From assembly GCF_000964545.1 (NCBI RefSeq), contig NZ_BBVD01000005.1, forward strand, positions 186,001 through 250,000: a DNA stretch of 64,000 nucleotides, given 5' to 3'. Shown one piece after another: positions 56,701 to 64,000 of the stretch. A program made the position numbers and the translations under genes. The notes under the pieces are model-generated. The model had not been told where the DNA came from, ran no database searches, and saw only the letters and a list, made by a program, of their open reading frames with translations. Source of the DNA: Comamonas thiooxydans. GTDB taxonomy: Bacteria; Pseudomonadota; Gammaproteobacteria; Burkholderiales; Burkholderiaceae_C. The number at the start of each line of letters is the position of its first letter. Position 1 is the first letter of the stretch.

Positions 56701-56772
56701 GCCTCCGTGGGTGACGGTAACAGCTTGACCCCTGAATCCAAGACCTTCCTCGTGAAGGTGGAAAAGATCTAA
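53707..56772 (+). CDS. fdnG: Formate dehydrogenase N/O alpha subunit, selenoprotein (in-frame UGA)
   Basis: This catalytic subunit oxidises formate at a molybdenum site. Read through, it has 1021 residues. A twin-arginine signal (SRRQFMK, residues 5-11) exports it to the periplasm. A [4Fe-4S] cluster is held by C51, C54, C58 and a Cys near residue 95. TGA at 54295-54297 is codon 197 and falls where FdnG/FdoG carry selenocysteine; the frame continues at once with HGPTVAGLAPTFGRG. A SECIS-like hairpin follows the UGA, and selA, selB and selC lie downstream. It is not a pseudogene. It leads fdnGHI; FdnG and FdoG types cannot be told apart here. Confidence 0.96.
54295..54340 (+). promoter_or_regulatory. 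SECIS element directing selenocysteine insertion
   Basis: Directly after UGA, CACGGCC (54298-54304) pairs with GGCCGTG (54334-54340). The upper stem GGCA/TGCC encloses the loop GGTCT (54316-54320), which matches the SelB-binding apical loop of E. coli fdhF and fdnG. The distance between UGA and loop is as in E. coli. Confidence 0.85.
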
Positions 56773-56784
56773 GGAGCCACGCTG

Positions 56785-57714
56785 ATGTCCTCAACCATGT
56801 CTCTCGATATCAAACGCCGTTCGGCCACGACAACCCCCGCACCCAGCGCACGCGGTGCGCACGCGGGGGAAGTCGCCAAGCTGATCGACGTCTCCAAATG
56901 CATTGGCTGCAAGGCTTGCCAGACCGCCTGCATGGAGTGGAACGACCTTCGCGACGAAATCGGCACGGTTGCCGCAGGCGTCTACGACAACCCGACGGAT
57001 CTGACGTCGGAGTCTTGGACCGTGATGCGCTTTGCCGAGTACGAAAACGAAGCCACAGGCAACCTGGAATGGCTGATCCGCAAGGACGGCTGCATGCACT
57101 GCGAAGACCCGGGCTGCCTGAAGGCCTGCCCCTCGCCTGGCGCCATCGTCCAATATGCCAACGGCATCGTGGACTTCCAGCAAGACCAGTGCGTGGGCTG
57201 CGGCTACTGCGTCACGGGCTGCCCGTTCAACATTCCGCGCATCTCCAAGAAGGACAACAAGGCGTACAAGTGCACCTTGTGTTCGGATCGCGTGGCTGTT
57301 GGTCAGGAGCCCGCCTGCGTCAAGACTTGCCCCACGGGCGCCATCCAGTTTGGCACCAAGGAAGCCATGCAGGAGCAAGCGTCCCGCCGTGTCGTGGACC
57401 TCAAGGAACGCGGCTACGAAAAGGCAGGCCTCTACGACCCGCAAGGCGTGGGCGGCACGCACGTGATGTACGTTCTGCATCACGCGGACAAACCTTCGCT
57501 GTACAAGGGCCTGCCGGACGATCCGTCCATCAGCCCCATGGTGTCGCTGTGGAAGGGTGTAGCCAAGCCTCTGGCCATGGCCGCACTGGGTGCAGCCGCA
57601 ATCGGCAGCCTGTTCCACTACATCACCAAGGGACCCAACGACGTGTCCAAGGACCTTGAGGATGAAATGGAACGCAAGGACGCCGAAGCGCTGAACAAGG
57701 AGAACGGCAAATGA
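56785..57714 (+). CDS. fdnH: Formate dehydrogenase beta subunit (iron-sulfur)
   Basis: FdnH passes electrons from the alpha subunit to the cytochrome through four [4Fe-4S] clusters. The 309-residue protein has four Cys groups (CIGCKACQTAC, CMHCEDPGCLKAC, CVGCGYCVTGC and CTLCSDRVAVGQEPACVKTC) and a single membrane segment near the C terminus (PLAMAALGAAAIGSLFHYI). Its stop overlaps the fdnI start by four bases (ATGA). Confidence 0.96.
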   Translation: MSSTMSLDIKRRSATTTPAPSARGAHAGEVAKLIDVSKCIGCKACQTACMEWNDLRDEIGTVAAGVYDNPTDLTSESWTVMRFAEYENEATGNLEWLIRKDGCMHCEDPGCLKACPSPGAIVQYANGIVDFQQDQCVGCGYCVTGCPFNIPRISKKDNKAYKCTLCSDRVAVGQEPACVKTCPTGAIQFGTKEAMQEQASRRVVDLKERGYEKAGLYDPQGVGGTHVMYVLHHADKPSLYKGLPDDPSISPMVSLWKGVAKPLAMAALGAAAIGSLFHYITKGPNDVSKDLEDEMERKDAEALNKENGK

Positions 57715-58337
57715 AACGCAATCCTCGCGACCTCGTGCGCTACAACGCATCGGAGCGCGCCAACCACTGGGTGGTAGGCATTTGCTTCATCTTGCTGGCC
57801 CTGTCCGGTCTGGCGTTCTTTCACCCGGCTTTCTTCTGGTTGACCAATCTGTTCGGTGGCGGTCCCTGGACCCGCATCCTGCACCCCTACATCGGGGTTG
57901 TCATGGGCGCATTCTTCGTCATCATGGCCTGCCGTTTTGCCAAGCTCAACATCGTTGAGCCGCGCGACATCGAATGGCTCAAGAACGTCAACAAGATGAT
58001 CGATGGCGACGACCACGACATGCCCGAACAGGGCAAGTACAACGGCGGTCAGAAGCTGTTGTTCTGGGGCCTGGTCATCGGCATGCTGCTGATCGTGATC
58101 ACCGGCTTTCTGATGTGGCGCGCTTGGTGGACATTGCCGGTCAACGTGGTGCGAGCGGCTTCGGTGGTTCACGCCATCGCTGCCGTGTGGATGATCGGTC
58201 TGATCATCATGCACGTGTATGCAGCCATCTGGACTCGCGGCACCATTCGCGCCATGCTTTATGGCACAGTAACGCGAGCCTGGGCCAAGCAACACCACCG
58301 CGGCTGGTACCGCAAGATGACGGGTGACAACGACTAA
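57711..58337 (+). CDS. fdnI: Formate dehydrogenase gamma subunit (cytochrome b556)
   Basis: FdnI anchors the enzyme in the membrane and passes electrons to quinone. The 208-residue protein has four membrane segments with heme-ligand histidines in ERANHWVVGICF, in PYIGVVMG-adjacent LHPYIG, and in VVHAIAAVWMIGLIIMHVYAA. It is the last of fdnGHI and is separated from fdhE by a hairpin. Confidence 0.94.
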   Translation: MKRNPRDLVRYNASERANHWVVGICFILLALSGLAFFHPAFFWLTNLFGGGPWTRILHPYIGVVMGAFFVIMACRFAKLNIVEPRDIEWLKNVNKMIDGDDHDMPEQGKYNGGQKLLFWGLVIGMLLIVITGFLMWRAWWTLPVNVVRAASVVHAIAAVWMIGLIIMHVYAAIWTRGTIRAMLYGTVTRAWAKQHHRGWYRKMTGDND

Positions 58338-58364
58338 GGTTTTTAGTCCTCTCCCCTAACAACC

Positions 58365-58398
58365 CAGCCGCCAAGCGTTTATCGGCGCTCGGCGGCTG
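58365..58398 (+). promoter_or_regulatory. Hairpin between fdnI and fdhE
   Basis: CAGCCGCC (58365-58372) pairs with GGCGGCTG (58391-58398), and AGCG with CGCT inside. Only a weak T run follows, so partial termination or mRNA protection is likely. Confidence 0.5.
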
Positions 58399-58419
58399 AT
58401 TCATTTGGAAACCCTGTCA

Positions 58420-59385
58420 ATGCAACGCATTCTTCAACCCGGTGAAATCGAAGCACTGGATCACACCAGCTTTCCCCGCATCTTGCTGCCCCAGGTAAGC
58501 AGTCTGTTCGCCGAACGCGCTGCACGCCTGCGCCAGCTGGCCAACGGAAATCCCATTGCAGACTATCTGCTGTTTGTGGCCCAGATCATGGATGCGCAGC
58601 ACAAGGCAGCCGCCACTATCGAGATATCTGCACCCGATGCCGAACTCATGGCGCGTGCTCAGGAGCACTCCATGCCCCTGCTGCCCGCAGTGGACACCAT
58701 CGATCCCGCCTGGCAGGCCGTACTGGACAATATGCTCGACACGCTGCAGGGCAGCGAAGGCCTGCCTGCACCGCTGCAGCCCCTGCTCAAGGAGCTGCGT
58801 GCACTGACTCCCGAGACCCGTGCAGACATTGCCAAAAAGCTGCTGCAAAAGGAAGTCGCCGCCCGCCACGTGGGCATGGCACCCTTCATCATGGCTGCGC
58901 TGCAAGTGACCTTTGCCAAGCGTTCAGCCAGTCTCAGTGCCCGCGACGTTCCCTACACCGACCCCGCCAGCATCTGCCCCGTCTGCGCCAGCGAGCCTGT
59001 GGCCAGCGTCATCCGCATTGGCGGCAAAGTGGCCGGTCACCGTTACGCTCATTGCGGCACCTGCGCCTGCGAATGGCATATGGTTCGCGTCAAGTGCACG
59101 CACTGCGAATCGACCAAGGGCATCCACTACCAGGGCATTGACGGTTCGGGCGAAGAAGTTCTGGCCGAGACCTGCGACGAATGCGGCAGCTATCGCAAGA
59201 TCGTGAATCAGGAAAAGAACCCCATGGTCGAACCTCTCGTCGACGATCTGGCCAGCCTGATGCTGGATCTGCTGATGAGCGAGACCCAGTTCCAGCGCGC
59301 CAGCGCCAATCCTTTGCTGTTTGTGGCCGTAGCCGAAGAGCAGCAAGGCGAAGCCGATCACGAACTGGTGGACCCTGCTGCGTAA
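58420..59385 (+). CDS. fdhE: Formate dehydrogenase accessory protein FdhE
   Basis: FdhE is a cytoplasmic rubredoxin-like factor needed for maturation of Tat-exported formate dehydrogenases. The 321-residue protein has a helical N-terminal half and a C-terminal metal-binding half with four CxxC groups: CPVCAS, CGTCAC, CTHCES and CDECGS. The ATG at 58420 follows the family; a TTG five codons earlier is possible. A strong terminator follows it. Confidence 0.9.
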   Translation: MQRILQPGEIEALDHTSFPRILLPQVSSLFAERAARLRQLANGNPIADYLLFVAQIMDAQHKAAATIEISAPDAELMARAQEHSMPLLPAVDTIDPAWQAVLDNMLDTLQGSEGLPAPLQPLLKELRALTPETRADIAKKLLQKEVAARHVGMAPFIMAALQVTFAKRSASLSARDVPYTDPASICPVCASEPVASVIRIGGKVAGHRYAHCGTCACEWHMVRVKCTHCESTKGIHYQGIDGSGEEVLAETCDECGSYRKIVNQEKNPMVEPLVDDLASLMLDLLMSETQFQRASANPLLFVAVAEEQQGEADHELVDPAA

Positions 59386-59414
59386 ACCTGCCGGCGCCAA
59401 CCGCCACCATAATG

Positions 59415-59443
59415 AAGGCGGCAGGAACTCCTGCCGCCTTTTT
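59415..59443 (+). terminator. Intrinsic terminator after fdhE
   Basis: AAGGCGGCAGG (59415-59425) pairs with CCTGCCGCCTT (59430-59440) and T follow. It lies 32 bp before the selA start, so selA and selB need readthrough or their own promoter. Confidence 0.9.
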
Positions 59444-59474
59444 CATTTTTTTGAAGACCCGATACACCTTGGCC

Positions 59475-60914
59475 ATGAGCAACACCGCAGCGACCGCCCC
59501 TGAAATTTCGCACCCATCCCAGCTTCCCGCCGTGGACAAGGTCTTGCTCGCGAACGAGATGCAGGTGCTGCGCGAGTCCTATGGCCTCGATGCCTGCACC
59601 AAGGCAGTCCGCGATGTGCTGACGGGGCTGCGCCAGCAGCTACTGGGTTTTGCCGATCAGCCCGGCCAGAGCGTGCAGGCCGACATCGGCAGCATCGTAC
59701 AGGCCGCACAACGCCAGCTTCAGGCCCGGTTTGCACCACGTCTGCAAGCCGTCTTCAATCTCACCGGCACGGTGCTGCACACCAACCTGGGCCGCGCATT
59801 GCTGCCGCAGGCCGCGATCGATGCCGTGGTACAGGCCATGAACTCCCCGGCCAACCTGGAATATGACCTTGAAGACGGCGGCCGCGGCGATCGCGACGAT
59901 CTGGTCGAGTCGCTGATCTGCGAGCTGACCGGTGCCGAGGCCGCCACCGTTGTCAACAACAACGCCGCAGCCGTACTGCTGGTGCTTTCCACCATGGCCA
60001 CGGGCAAGGAAGTTCTGGTCTCGCGCGGCGAGCTGGTGGAAATCGGCGGCGCCTTCCGCATTCCCGATGTCATGACCCGCGCCGGCGCCCGGCTCGTCGA
60101 GGTCGGCACCACCAACCGCACGCATGAGAAAGACTATGCAGAGGCCATAGACGAGAACACGGCCGCGCTCATGAAGGTTCACTGCAGCAACTACGCCATC
60201 ACCGGCTTTACCAAGGCGGTGAGCGATGCCGATGTCGCCCGCATTGCGCACGACAGCAATCTGCCGATGATTGTCGACCTGGGCAGCGGCACGCTGATCG
60301 ACATGCGCGACTGGGGCCTGCCCTATGAAGTCACGGTGCGCGAGACGGTCGAGTCCGGTGCCGACATCGTCACCTTCAGCGGCGACAAGCTCCTGGGCGG
60401 CCCTCAGGCCGGCATCATCGTCGGCAAAAAGGAACTGATCACCCAGATCAAGAAGAACCCGCTCAAGCGCGCGCTGCGCGTGGGCAAGATCACCCTGGCG
60501 GCACTGGAGCCCACGCTGCGCCTGTATCTGAACCCTGAAAAGCTCGCCCAGGAGTTGACCACGCTGCGCCTGTTCACGCGCCAGGCCAGCGACATGCAGA
60601 TCCAGGCCGAGCAGCTGCAGCCTCTGCTGCAGCAGGCACTGGGCCAGGACTATGTGGTGGAGATGGCGGCCATGAACAGCCAGATCGGCAGCGGCGCCCT
60701 GCCCGTGGAAAATCTGCCCAGCTTCGGCCTCAGGATTTATCCGGCCAGCGGCAAGCATGCGGGTCGCCAGCTGACCCGGCTCGAAGCGCGCTTTCGCGCC
60801 CTGCCCCGGCCCGTGATCGGGCGGCTGCATGACGATGCGCTGTGGCTGGATCTGCGCTGCCTCGAACACCCGGCGCAGGCCCTGTTTGCCGCGCAACTGC
60901 CGCAGCTGGCCTGA
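59475..60914 (+). CDS. selA: L-seryl-tRNA(Sec) selenium transferase
   Basis: SelA converts seryl-tRNA(Sec) into selenocysteyl-tRNA(Sec) using selenophosphate. The 479-residue protein has the PLP lysine K305 in FSGDKLLGGPQAG and the family blocks NLTGTVLHTNLGRA and NNNAAAVLLVL. ATG 59475 was chosen because upstream in-frame sequence runs through the fdhE terminator. selB follows after 96 bp with a repeat copy in between. Confidence 0.96.
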   Translation: MSNTAATAPEISHPSQLPAVDKVLLANEMQVLRESYGLDACTKAVRDVLTGLRQQLLGFADQPGQSVQADIGSIVQAAQRQLQARFAPRLQAVFNLTGTVLHTNLGRALLPQAAIDAVVQAMNSPANLEYDLEDGGRGDRDDLVESLICELTGAEAATVVNNNAAAVLLVLSTMATGKEVLVSRGELVEIGGAFRIPDVMTRAGARLVEVGTTNRTHEKDYAEAIDENTAALMKVHCSNYAITGFTKAVSDADVARIAHDSNLPMIVDLGSGTLIDMRDWGLPYEVTVRETVESGADIVTFSGDKLLGGPQAGIIVGKKELITQIKKNPLKRALRVGKITLAALEPTLRLYLNPEKLAQELTTLRLFTRQASDMQIQAEQLQPLLQQALGQDYVVEMAAMNSQIGSGALPVENLPSFGLRIYPASGKHAGRQLTRLEARFRALPRPVIGRLHDDALWLDLRCLEHPAQALFAAQLPQLA

Positions 60915-60944
60915 GGCAGCCCCATGGCCCCGGCCCCCGGAATT

Positions 60945-60992
60945 CATACAAAAACACCTTGCATCGCTTGATACACAAGCGCCAGCAGCCAA
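60945..60992. repeat. Copy of the intergenic repeat between selA and selB
   Basis: CGCTTG (60965-60970) and CAAGCG (60976-60981) form a perfect stem around ATACA, followed by CCAGCAGCC as in the copy near zapE. Confidence 0.55.
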
Positions 60993-61010
60993 CAAAACTA
61001 CAAGCACACC

Positions 61011-62936
61011 ATGATCATCGGAACCGCAGGCCATATCGACCACGGCAAAACCACGCTGGTGCGTGCGCTCACGGGCGTGGAAACCGACCGTCTCAAGGAA
61101 GAGAAAGCCCGCGGCATCTCCATAGAACTCGGCTATGCCTACAGCCCGTTGCCCAACGGCGATGTGCTGGGCATCATCGACGTGCCGGGTCACGAGAAAT
61201 TCGTCCACACCATGGCCGCCGGAGCCGTGGGCATTGACCACGCCCTGCTGGTCGTGGCTGCCGACGACGGCGTCATGCCCCAGACCCTGGAGCATCTGGA
61301 AATTCTGCAGCTGCTGGGTGTCAGGCGTGGCAGCGTGGCGCTGACCAAGGTCGATCGCGTGCTGCCGCAGCGCATTGCCGACGTGCACCGCGAAATCAAC
61401 GCCATTCTCGGCGTCACTGCGCTGGCGGACAGCCCCATCTTCGAAACCAATGCTGCAGAACCCGGCAATGCCGGCGTAAAGGCCCTGCGCGAACATCTGC
61501 AGGTGCAGGCCCAGATGATGCAGGCGCGTCCCCGAGACGGATTGTTCCGGCTCGCCGTGGACCGCGTCTTCACGCTGCCGGGCCAGGGCACGGTGGTCAC
61601 GGGCACGGTCTTCAATGGCCAGGTGCGGGTGGGCGACACGCTGGCGCACTCGGCCAGTGGTCAGGCCGTGCGTGTGCGCAGCATTCATGCACAGAACCAG
61701 AGCAGCGACAGCGGCGTCGCCGGCCAGCGCTGCGCACTCAATCTGGCGGGCATAGGCAAGGACGAGATCGAACGCGGCGACTGGATCATGGACCAACGTC
61801 TGCTGCAGGCCACGGACCGCCTCGACATTCATCTGCATCTGCTCAGCGAAGCGCCCTTGCTGGCTCAGTGGACGCCAGTCCATGTGCACCTGGGCACCAA
61901 GCGCACCACGGGCCATGTGGCACTGCTGCAGGACCAGGCCATAGAGCCCGGCACCGAGGCCCGCGTGCAGTTGGTGCTCGATGCGCCGGTCTTCGCCCTG
62001 CCCGGCGACCGCCTGATTCTGCGCAACGCCCAGGCCAGCCGCACCATCGCCGGCGGCATGGTGCTCGACCCCTATGCCCCGAGCCGCAAGCGCCGCAGCG
62101 CAGAGCGCATGGCCTACCTCGACGCCATGGAGCAGCTAATCGCCCGCAACGACTTCAGACCGCTGATCGCACAGGCCCCGCACGGCATTGCGCGTTCGCA
62201 GCTGGTGCGTCTGAGCGGCCATGCCTTCCCCGAGGCCAGCCTTGCCGACACCATCCAGTTGCCCATCGCCGGCGGCGATGCCCTGGTGCTTGGCCTGCAG
62301 CGCTGGCAGCAGTTGCAGACCCAGGTCATCGACAGCCTGGCGCGCTTTCATGAAAAATCGCCCGACGAGCCCGGCGTCAACGCGGCCAGACTGAGGCGCA
62401 TGGCCTTGCCCGGCCTGCAGCAAGGCAGCTACGACGCGCTCTATCAGGGCCTGGTCGATGCCCTGCTCAACAGCCAGTTGCTGGCCAGCACCGGCGCCTG
62501 GCTGCATTTGCCGCAGCACAGCGTGCAGCTGAGCAGCGCCGAGCAGACGCTGGCCGAAAAACTGCTGCCCGCCATTGCTGCAGGCCGCTATGACCCGCCC
62601 TGGGTGCGCGATCTGGCGCGCGACCATGCTGCAGGCGAAGAGCTGGTGCGCCAGTTGCTCAAAAAGCTTTCGCGCCAGGGCCAGCTGTTCCAGGTCGTCA
62701 AGGACTTGTTCTATGCACCGTCGCGCATGGACGAACTCGCCGCCCTGGTTGCCGACATCGCCAGCCAGCACGCCAGGGGTGAAGTGGAAGCCAGCGCATT
62801 TCGCGACGCCACTGGTCTGGGCCGCAAGCGCGCCATCCAGATTCTCGAATTCTTCGACCGCACCGGCTACACACGCCGCGTGCGCGACGCCCATCTGCTG
62901 CGCCCTGACGTGCAGTGGAATAGCACGTCACGCTGA
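61011..62936 (+). CDS. selB: Selenocysteine-specific translation elongation factor
   Basis: SelB brings selenocysteyl-tRNA to UGA by binding the SECIS hairpin. The 641-residue protein has the GTP-binding motif GHIDHGKT at residues 7-14, DVPGHEKFVH and TKVDR, EF-Tu-like domains II and III, and a C-terminal stretch of winged-helix repeats that bind SECIS RNA. The match of the GGTCT loop in fdnG to E. coli suggests the RNA contacts are conserved. Confidence 0.96.
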   Translation: MIIGTAGHIDHGKTTLVRALTGVETDRLKEEKARGISIELGYAYSPLPNGDVLGIIDVPGHEKFVHTMAAGAVGIDHALLVVAADDGVMPQTLEHLEILQLLGVRRGSVALTKVDRVLPQRIADVHREINAILGVTALADSPIFETNAAEPGNAGVKALREHLQVQAQMMQARPRDGLFRLAVDRVFTLPGQGTVVTGTVFNGQVRVGDTLAHSASGQAVRVRSIHAQNQSSDSGVAGQRCALNLAGIGKDEIERGDWIMDQRLLQATDRLDIHLHLLSEAPLLAQWTPVHVHLGTKRTTGHVALLQDQAIEPGTEARVQLVLDAPVFALPGDRLILRNAQASRTIAGGMVLDPYAPSRKRRSAERMAYLDAMEQLIARNDFRPLIAQAPHGIARSQLVRLSGHAFPEASLADTIQLPIAGGDALVLGLQRWQQLQTQVIDSLARFHEKSPDEPGVNAARLRRMALPGLQQGSYDALYQGLVDALLNSQLLASTGAWLHLPQHSVQLSSAEQTLAEKLLPAIAAGRYDPPWVRDLARDHAAGEELVRQLLKKLSRQGQLFQVVKDLFYAPSRMDELAALVADIASQHARGEVEASAFRDATGLGRKRAIQILEFFDRTGYTRRVRDAHLLRPDVQWNSTSR

Positions 62937-62977
62937 TCCTGCAAGGAAAACCAGCGGAAATCAGTCCAGATTCCTTA

Positions 62978-63010
62978 TCCCGCTTACGCAACAAGCTATC
63001 AAATCAGAGT
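62978..63010. repeat. Fragment of the intergenic repeat upstream of selC
   Basis: CGCTTACGCAACAAGCTATCAAATCAGAG keeps the AAGC-TATCAAA-TCAG part of the family but has lost the opposite arm. Confidence 0.4.
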
Positions 63011-63040
63011 AGAGCCGGATATGCGGCCTTGACGTGCTGT

Positions 63041-63072
63041 TTGTCATCAGCTGCCGGATTGCTGGCTACAAT
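63041..63072 (+). promoter_or_regulatory. Possible selC promoter
   Basis: TTGTCA (63041-63046) and TACAAT (63067-63072) resemble -35 and -10, but the 20-bp spacer is longer than ideal. Transcription would start about 63079, placing the palindrome in the leader of the precursor tRNA. Confidence 0.4.
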
Positions 63073-63090
63073 CACCGACTTATCTTCTAC

Positions 63091-63112
63091 AAGAGTGGCA
63101 GCTGCCACTCTT
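63091..63112. promoter_or_regulatory. Perfect 22-bp palindrome just upstream of tRNA-Sec
   Basis: AAGAGTGGCAG is followed directly by its reverse complement CTGCCACTCTT. It lies eight bases before the tRNA and behind the presumed promoter. It could be an operator or form a hairpin in the tRNA precursor. Confidence 0.55.
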
Positions 63113-63120
63113 GACTCAAA

Positions 63121-63216
63121 GGAAGGCAATCGTGCCCGGTGGCGCGGCCGGGCTTCAAACCCGGTGGGGGGCGTCAGCCGCTCCCGGGTTGGTTCGACTC
63201 CAGCTGCTTTCCGCCA
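63121..63216 (+). tRNA. selC: tRNA-Sec (anticodon TCA)
   Basis: The 96-base RNA has an eight-pair acceptor stem (GGAAGGCA with TGCTTTCC), anticodon TCA at 63155-63157 between CCGGG and CCCGG, a long variable arm, a five-pair T stem (GTTGG/CCAGC) with TTCGACT and an encoded CCA end. These are the marks of bacterial tRNA-Sec. It matches the UGA in fdnG and lies downstream of selA and selB. Confidence 0.95.
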
Positions 63217-63232
63217 CTCCCCCTCTTTGCAT

Positions 63233-64000
63233 TCAAACTGCAGCTTCCTGCTCCTGCAGCATTCGCCACATCACCTTGCCGCTGCCGCTCTTGGGCAAAG
63301 CCGTCACGAACTGCACCAGACGTGGGGCCTTGTAGACTGCCATATTGTCGTGGCACCACTGGATGATCTGCTCTGCCGTCGTCGCCTCATGGCCGGCACG
63401 CAGCACCACCACGGCCTTGACGGTCTCGCCGCGATAGGCATCTTTGGCGGAGATCACGCAGGCCTCCTGAATCGCAGGATGGCGGAACATCAGCGACTCC
63501 ACCTCGGCGGGCCATACCTTGAAGCCGCTGGCATTGATCATGCGCTTGAGCCGGTCGGTGATGAAAAAGTAGCCATCCTCATCCACGCGCCCCAGATCCC
63601 CGGTGCGGAAAAAGCGTTTGCCATCGAGCTCCATAAAGCTTTGCTCGGTCGCTTCGGGGCGTTGCCAGTAGCCTTCAAACACTTCGGGGCCATGGACCAC
63701 GATCTCGCCCTGTTCTCCCTGGGCCACCTCTTCCAGTGTGTCGGGGCTGATCACGCGTGCATCGGTGCTCATGAAGGGGATGCCCAGACATTGCTGCTTG
63801 GGATGGTCGGGCGGATTGCTGTGCGAGGGTGCGGCGGTTTCGGTCAGTCCATAGCCCTCGCAAAAACGCAGCCCGTACTGCTCGAGCAGCCGCTGGGCTA
63901 CGGCCTGGGGCATGGCGGCACCGCCGCCGCCGATGTATTTGAGGCTGGAGAGATCAAAGGACGCGAAGTTGGGGCTGGCCAGCAAATCGATCACCATGGT
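63233..64000 (-). CDS. AMP-dependent acyl-CoA synthetase, C-terminal part (cut by window edge)
   Basis: Only the last 255 codons are present; the gene continues past the window end. The fragment has YGLTETAAPSHSNPP (motif A6-like ATP-binding loop), RTGDLGRVDEDGYFFITDRLKRMI (the hinge with the AMP ribose contact) and the C-terminal Lys in PKSGSGKVMWRML. It is a fatty-acid or medium-chain-type CoA ligase; the chain length cannot be told. It converges on selC; only 16 bp separate its stop from the CCA end. Confidence 0.9.
   Translation of the reverse strand, partial: TMVIDLLASPNFASFDLSSLKYIGGGGAAMPQAVAQRLLEQYGLRFCEGYGLTETAAPSHSNPPDHPKQQCLGIPFMSTDARVISPDTLEEVAQGEQGEIVVHGPEVFEGYWQRPEATEQSFMELDGKRFFRTGDLGRVDEDGYFFITDRLKRMINASGFKVWPAEVESLMFRHPAIQEACVISAKDAYRGETVKAVVVLRAGHEATTAEQIIQWCHDNMAVYKAPRLVQFVTALPKSGSGKVMWRMLQEQEAAV

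Noticed and set aside
63121..63216. tRNA-Sec as attachment site of an integrated element
   Set aside because: No integrase gene or repeated tRNA 3' end was seen in the window; the ligase gene directly behind it looks chromosomal.

Overview
The window reads as a GC-rich betaproteobacterial chromosome, most likely a Comamonas-type member of the Comamonadaceae. The genus is an inference from protein style and gene content: 4-hydroxybenzoate catabolism, several Bug/TctC-type binding proteins, a bo3 oxidase with RegBA, a selenoprotein formate dehydrogenase, and a recurring intergenic repeat. No rRNA, CRISPR, prophage or insertion sequence was seen. Genes are dense and mostly housekeeping.

Layout. 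1-5553: glycine cleavage operon (gcvT, gcvH, an unknown gene, gcvP) behind a tandem glycine riboswitch whose first aptamer is cut by the window edge. 5747-8610: hybrid histidine kinase and the pseudouridine synthase RluA. 8810-13947: complete branched-chain amino acid ABC operon (livKHMGF) with an attenuator-like leader. 13978-19041: SDR, an orphan Bug-type binding protein, a bacteriohemerythrin and a universal stress protein that face each other and both carry FNR-like boxes, a lipoprotein, and a 2OG-Fe(II) oxygenase. 19172-25018: pobA/pobR with an operator between them, a LysR regulator divergent from a second Bug protein, and an MHS-type symporter. 25272-32289: cyoABCD with a SURF1-like gene, then regB-regA. 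32445-33276: two small membrane proteins. 33628-43278: clpA, clpS, dnaE, bamD and a DinG-like helicase. 43415-46232: PP2C phosphatase, a charged secreted protein and zapE. 46384-52077: 2-oxoglutarate dehydrogenase genes odhA, odhB, lpdA. 52298-53473: AI-2E family permease. 53707-63216: selenocysteine locus (fdnGHI, fdhE, selA, selB, tRNA-Sec). 63233-64000: C-terminal part of an acyl-CoA synthetase.

How it works together. The right end is a nearly self-contained selenocysteine module: FdnG needs an in-frame UGA decoded with a SECIS hairpin; tRNA-Sec, SelA and SelB are all within 9.5 kb; only selD is missing here. FdhE matures the enzyme, and its electrons enter the quinone pool that the bo3 oxidase drains and that RegB-type kinases sense. 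GcvTHP, OdhAB and Lpd share lipoyl chemistry. The most informative non-coding signals are the riboswitch expression platform over the gcvT start, a Leu-rich leader plus hairpin before livK, FNR-like boxes at hemerythrin and usp, inverted repeats at the cyo promoter, a perfect palindrome before selC, and a dispersed family of imperfect intergenic inverted repeats.

Limits. Everything was read by eye. Family names come from recognised motifs, start codons from ribosome-binding-site spacing, and regulatory sites from pattern matching only.
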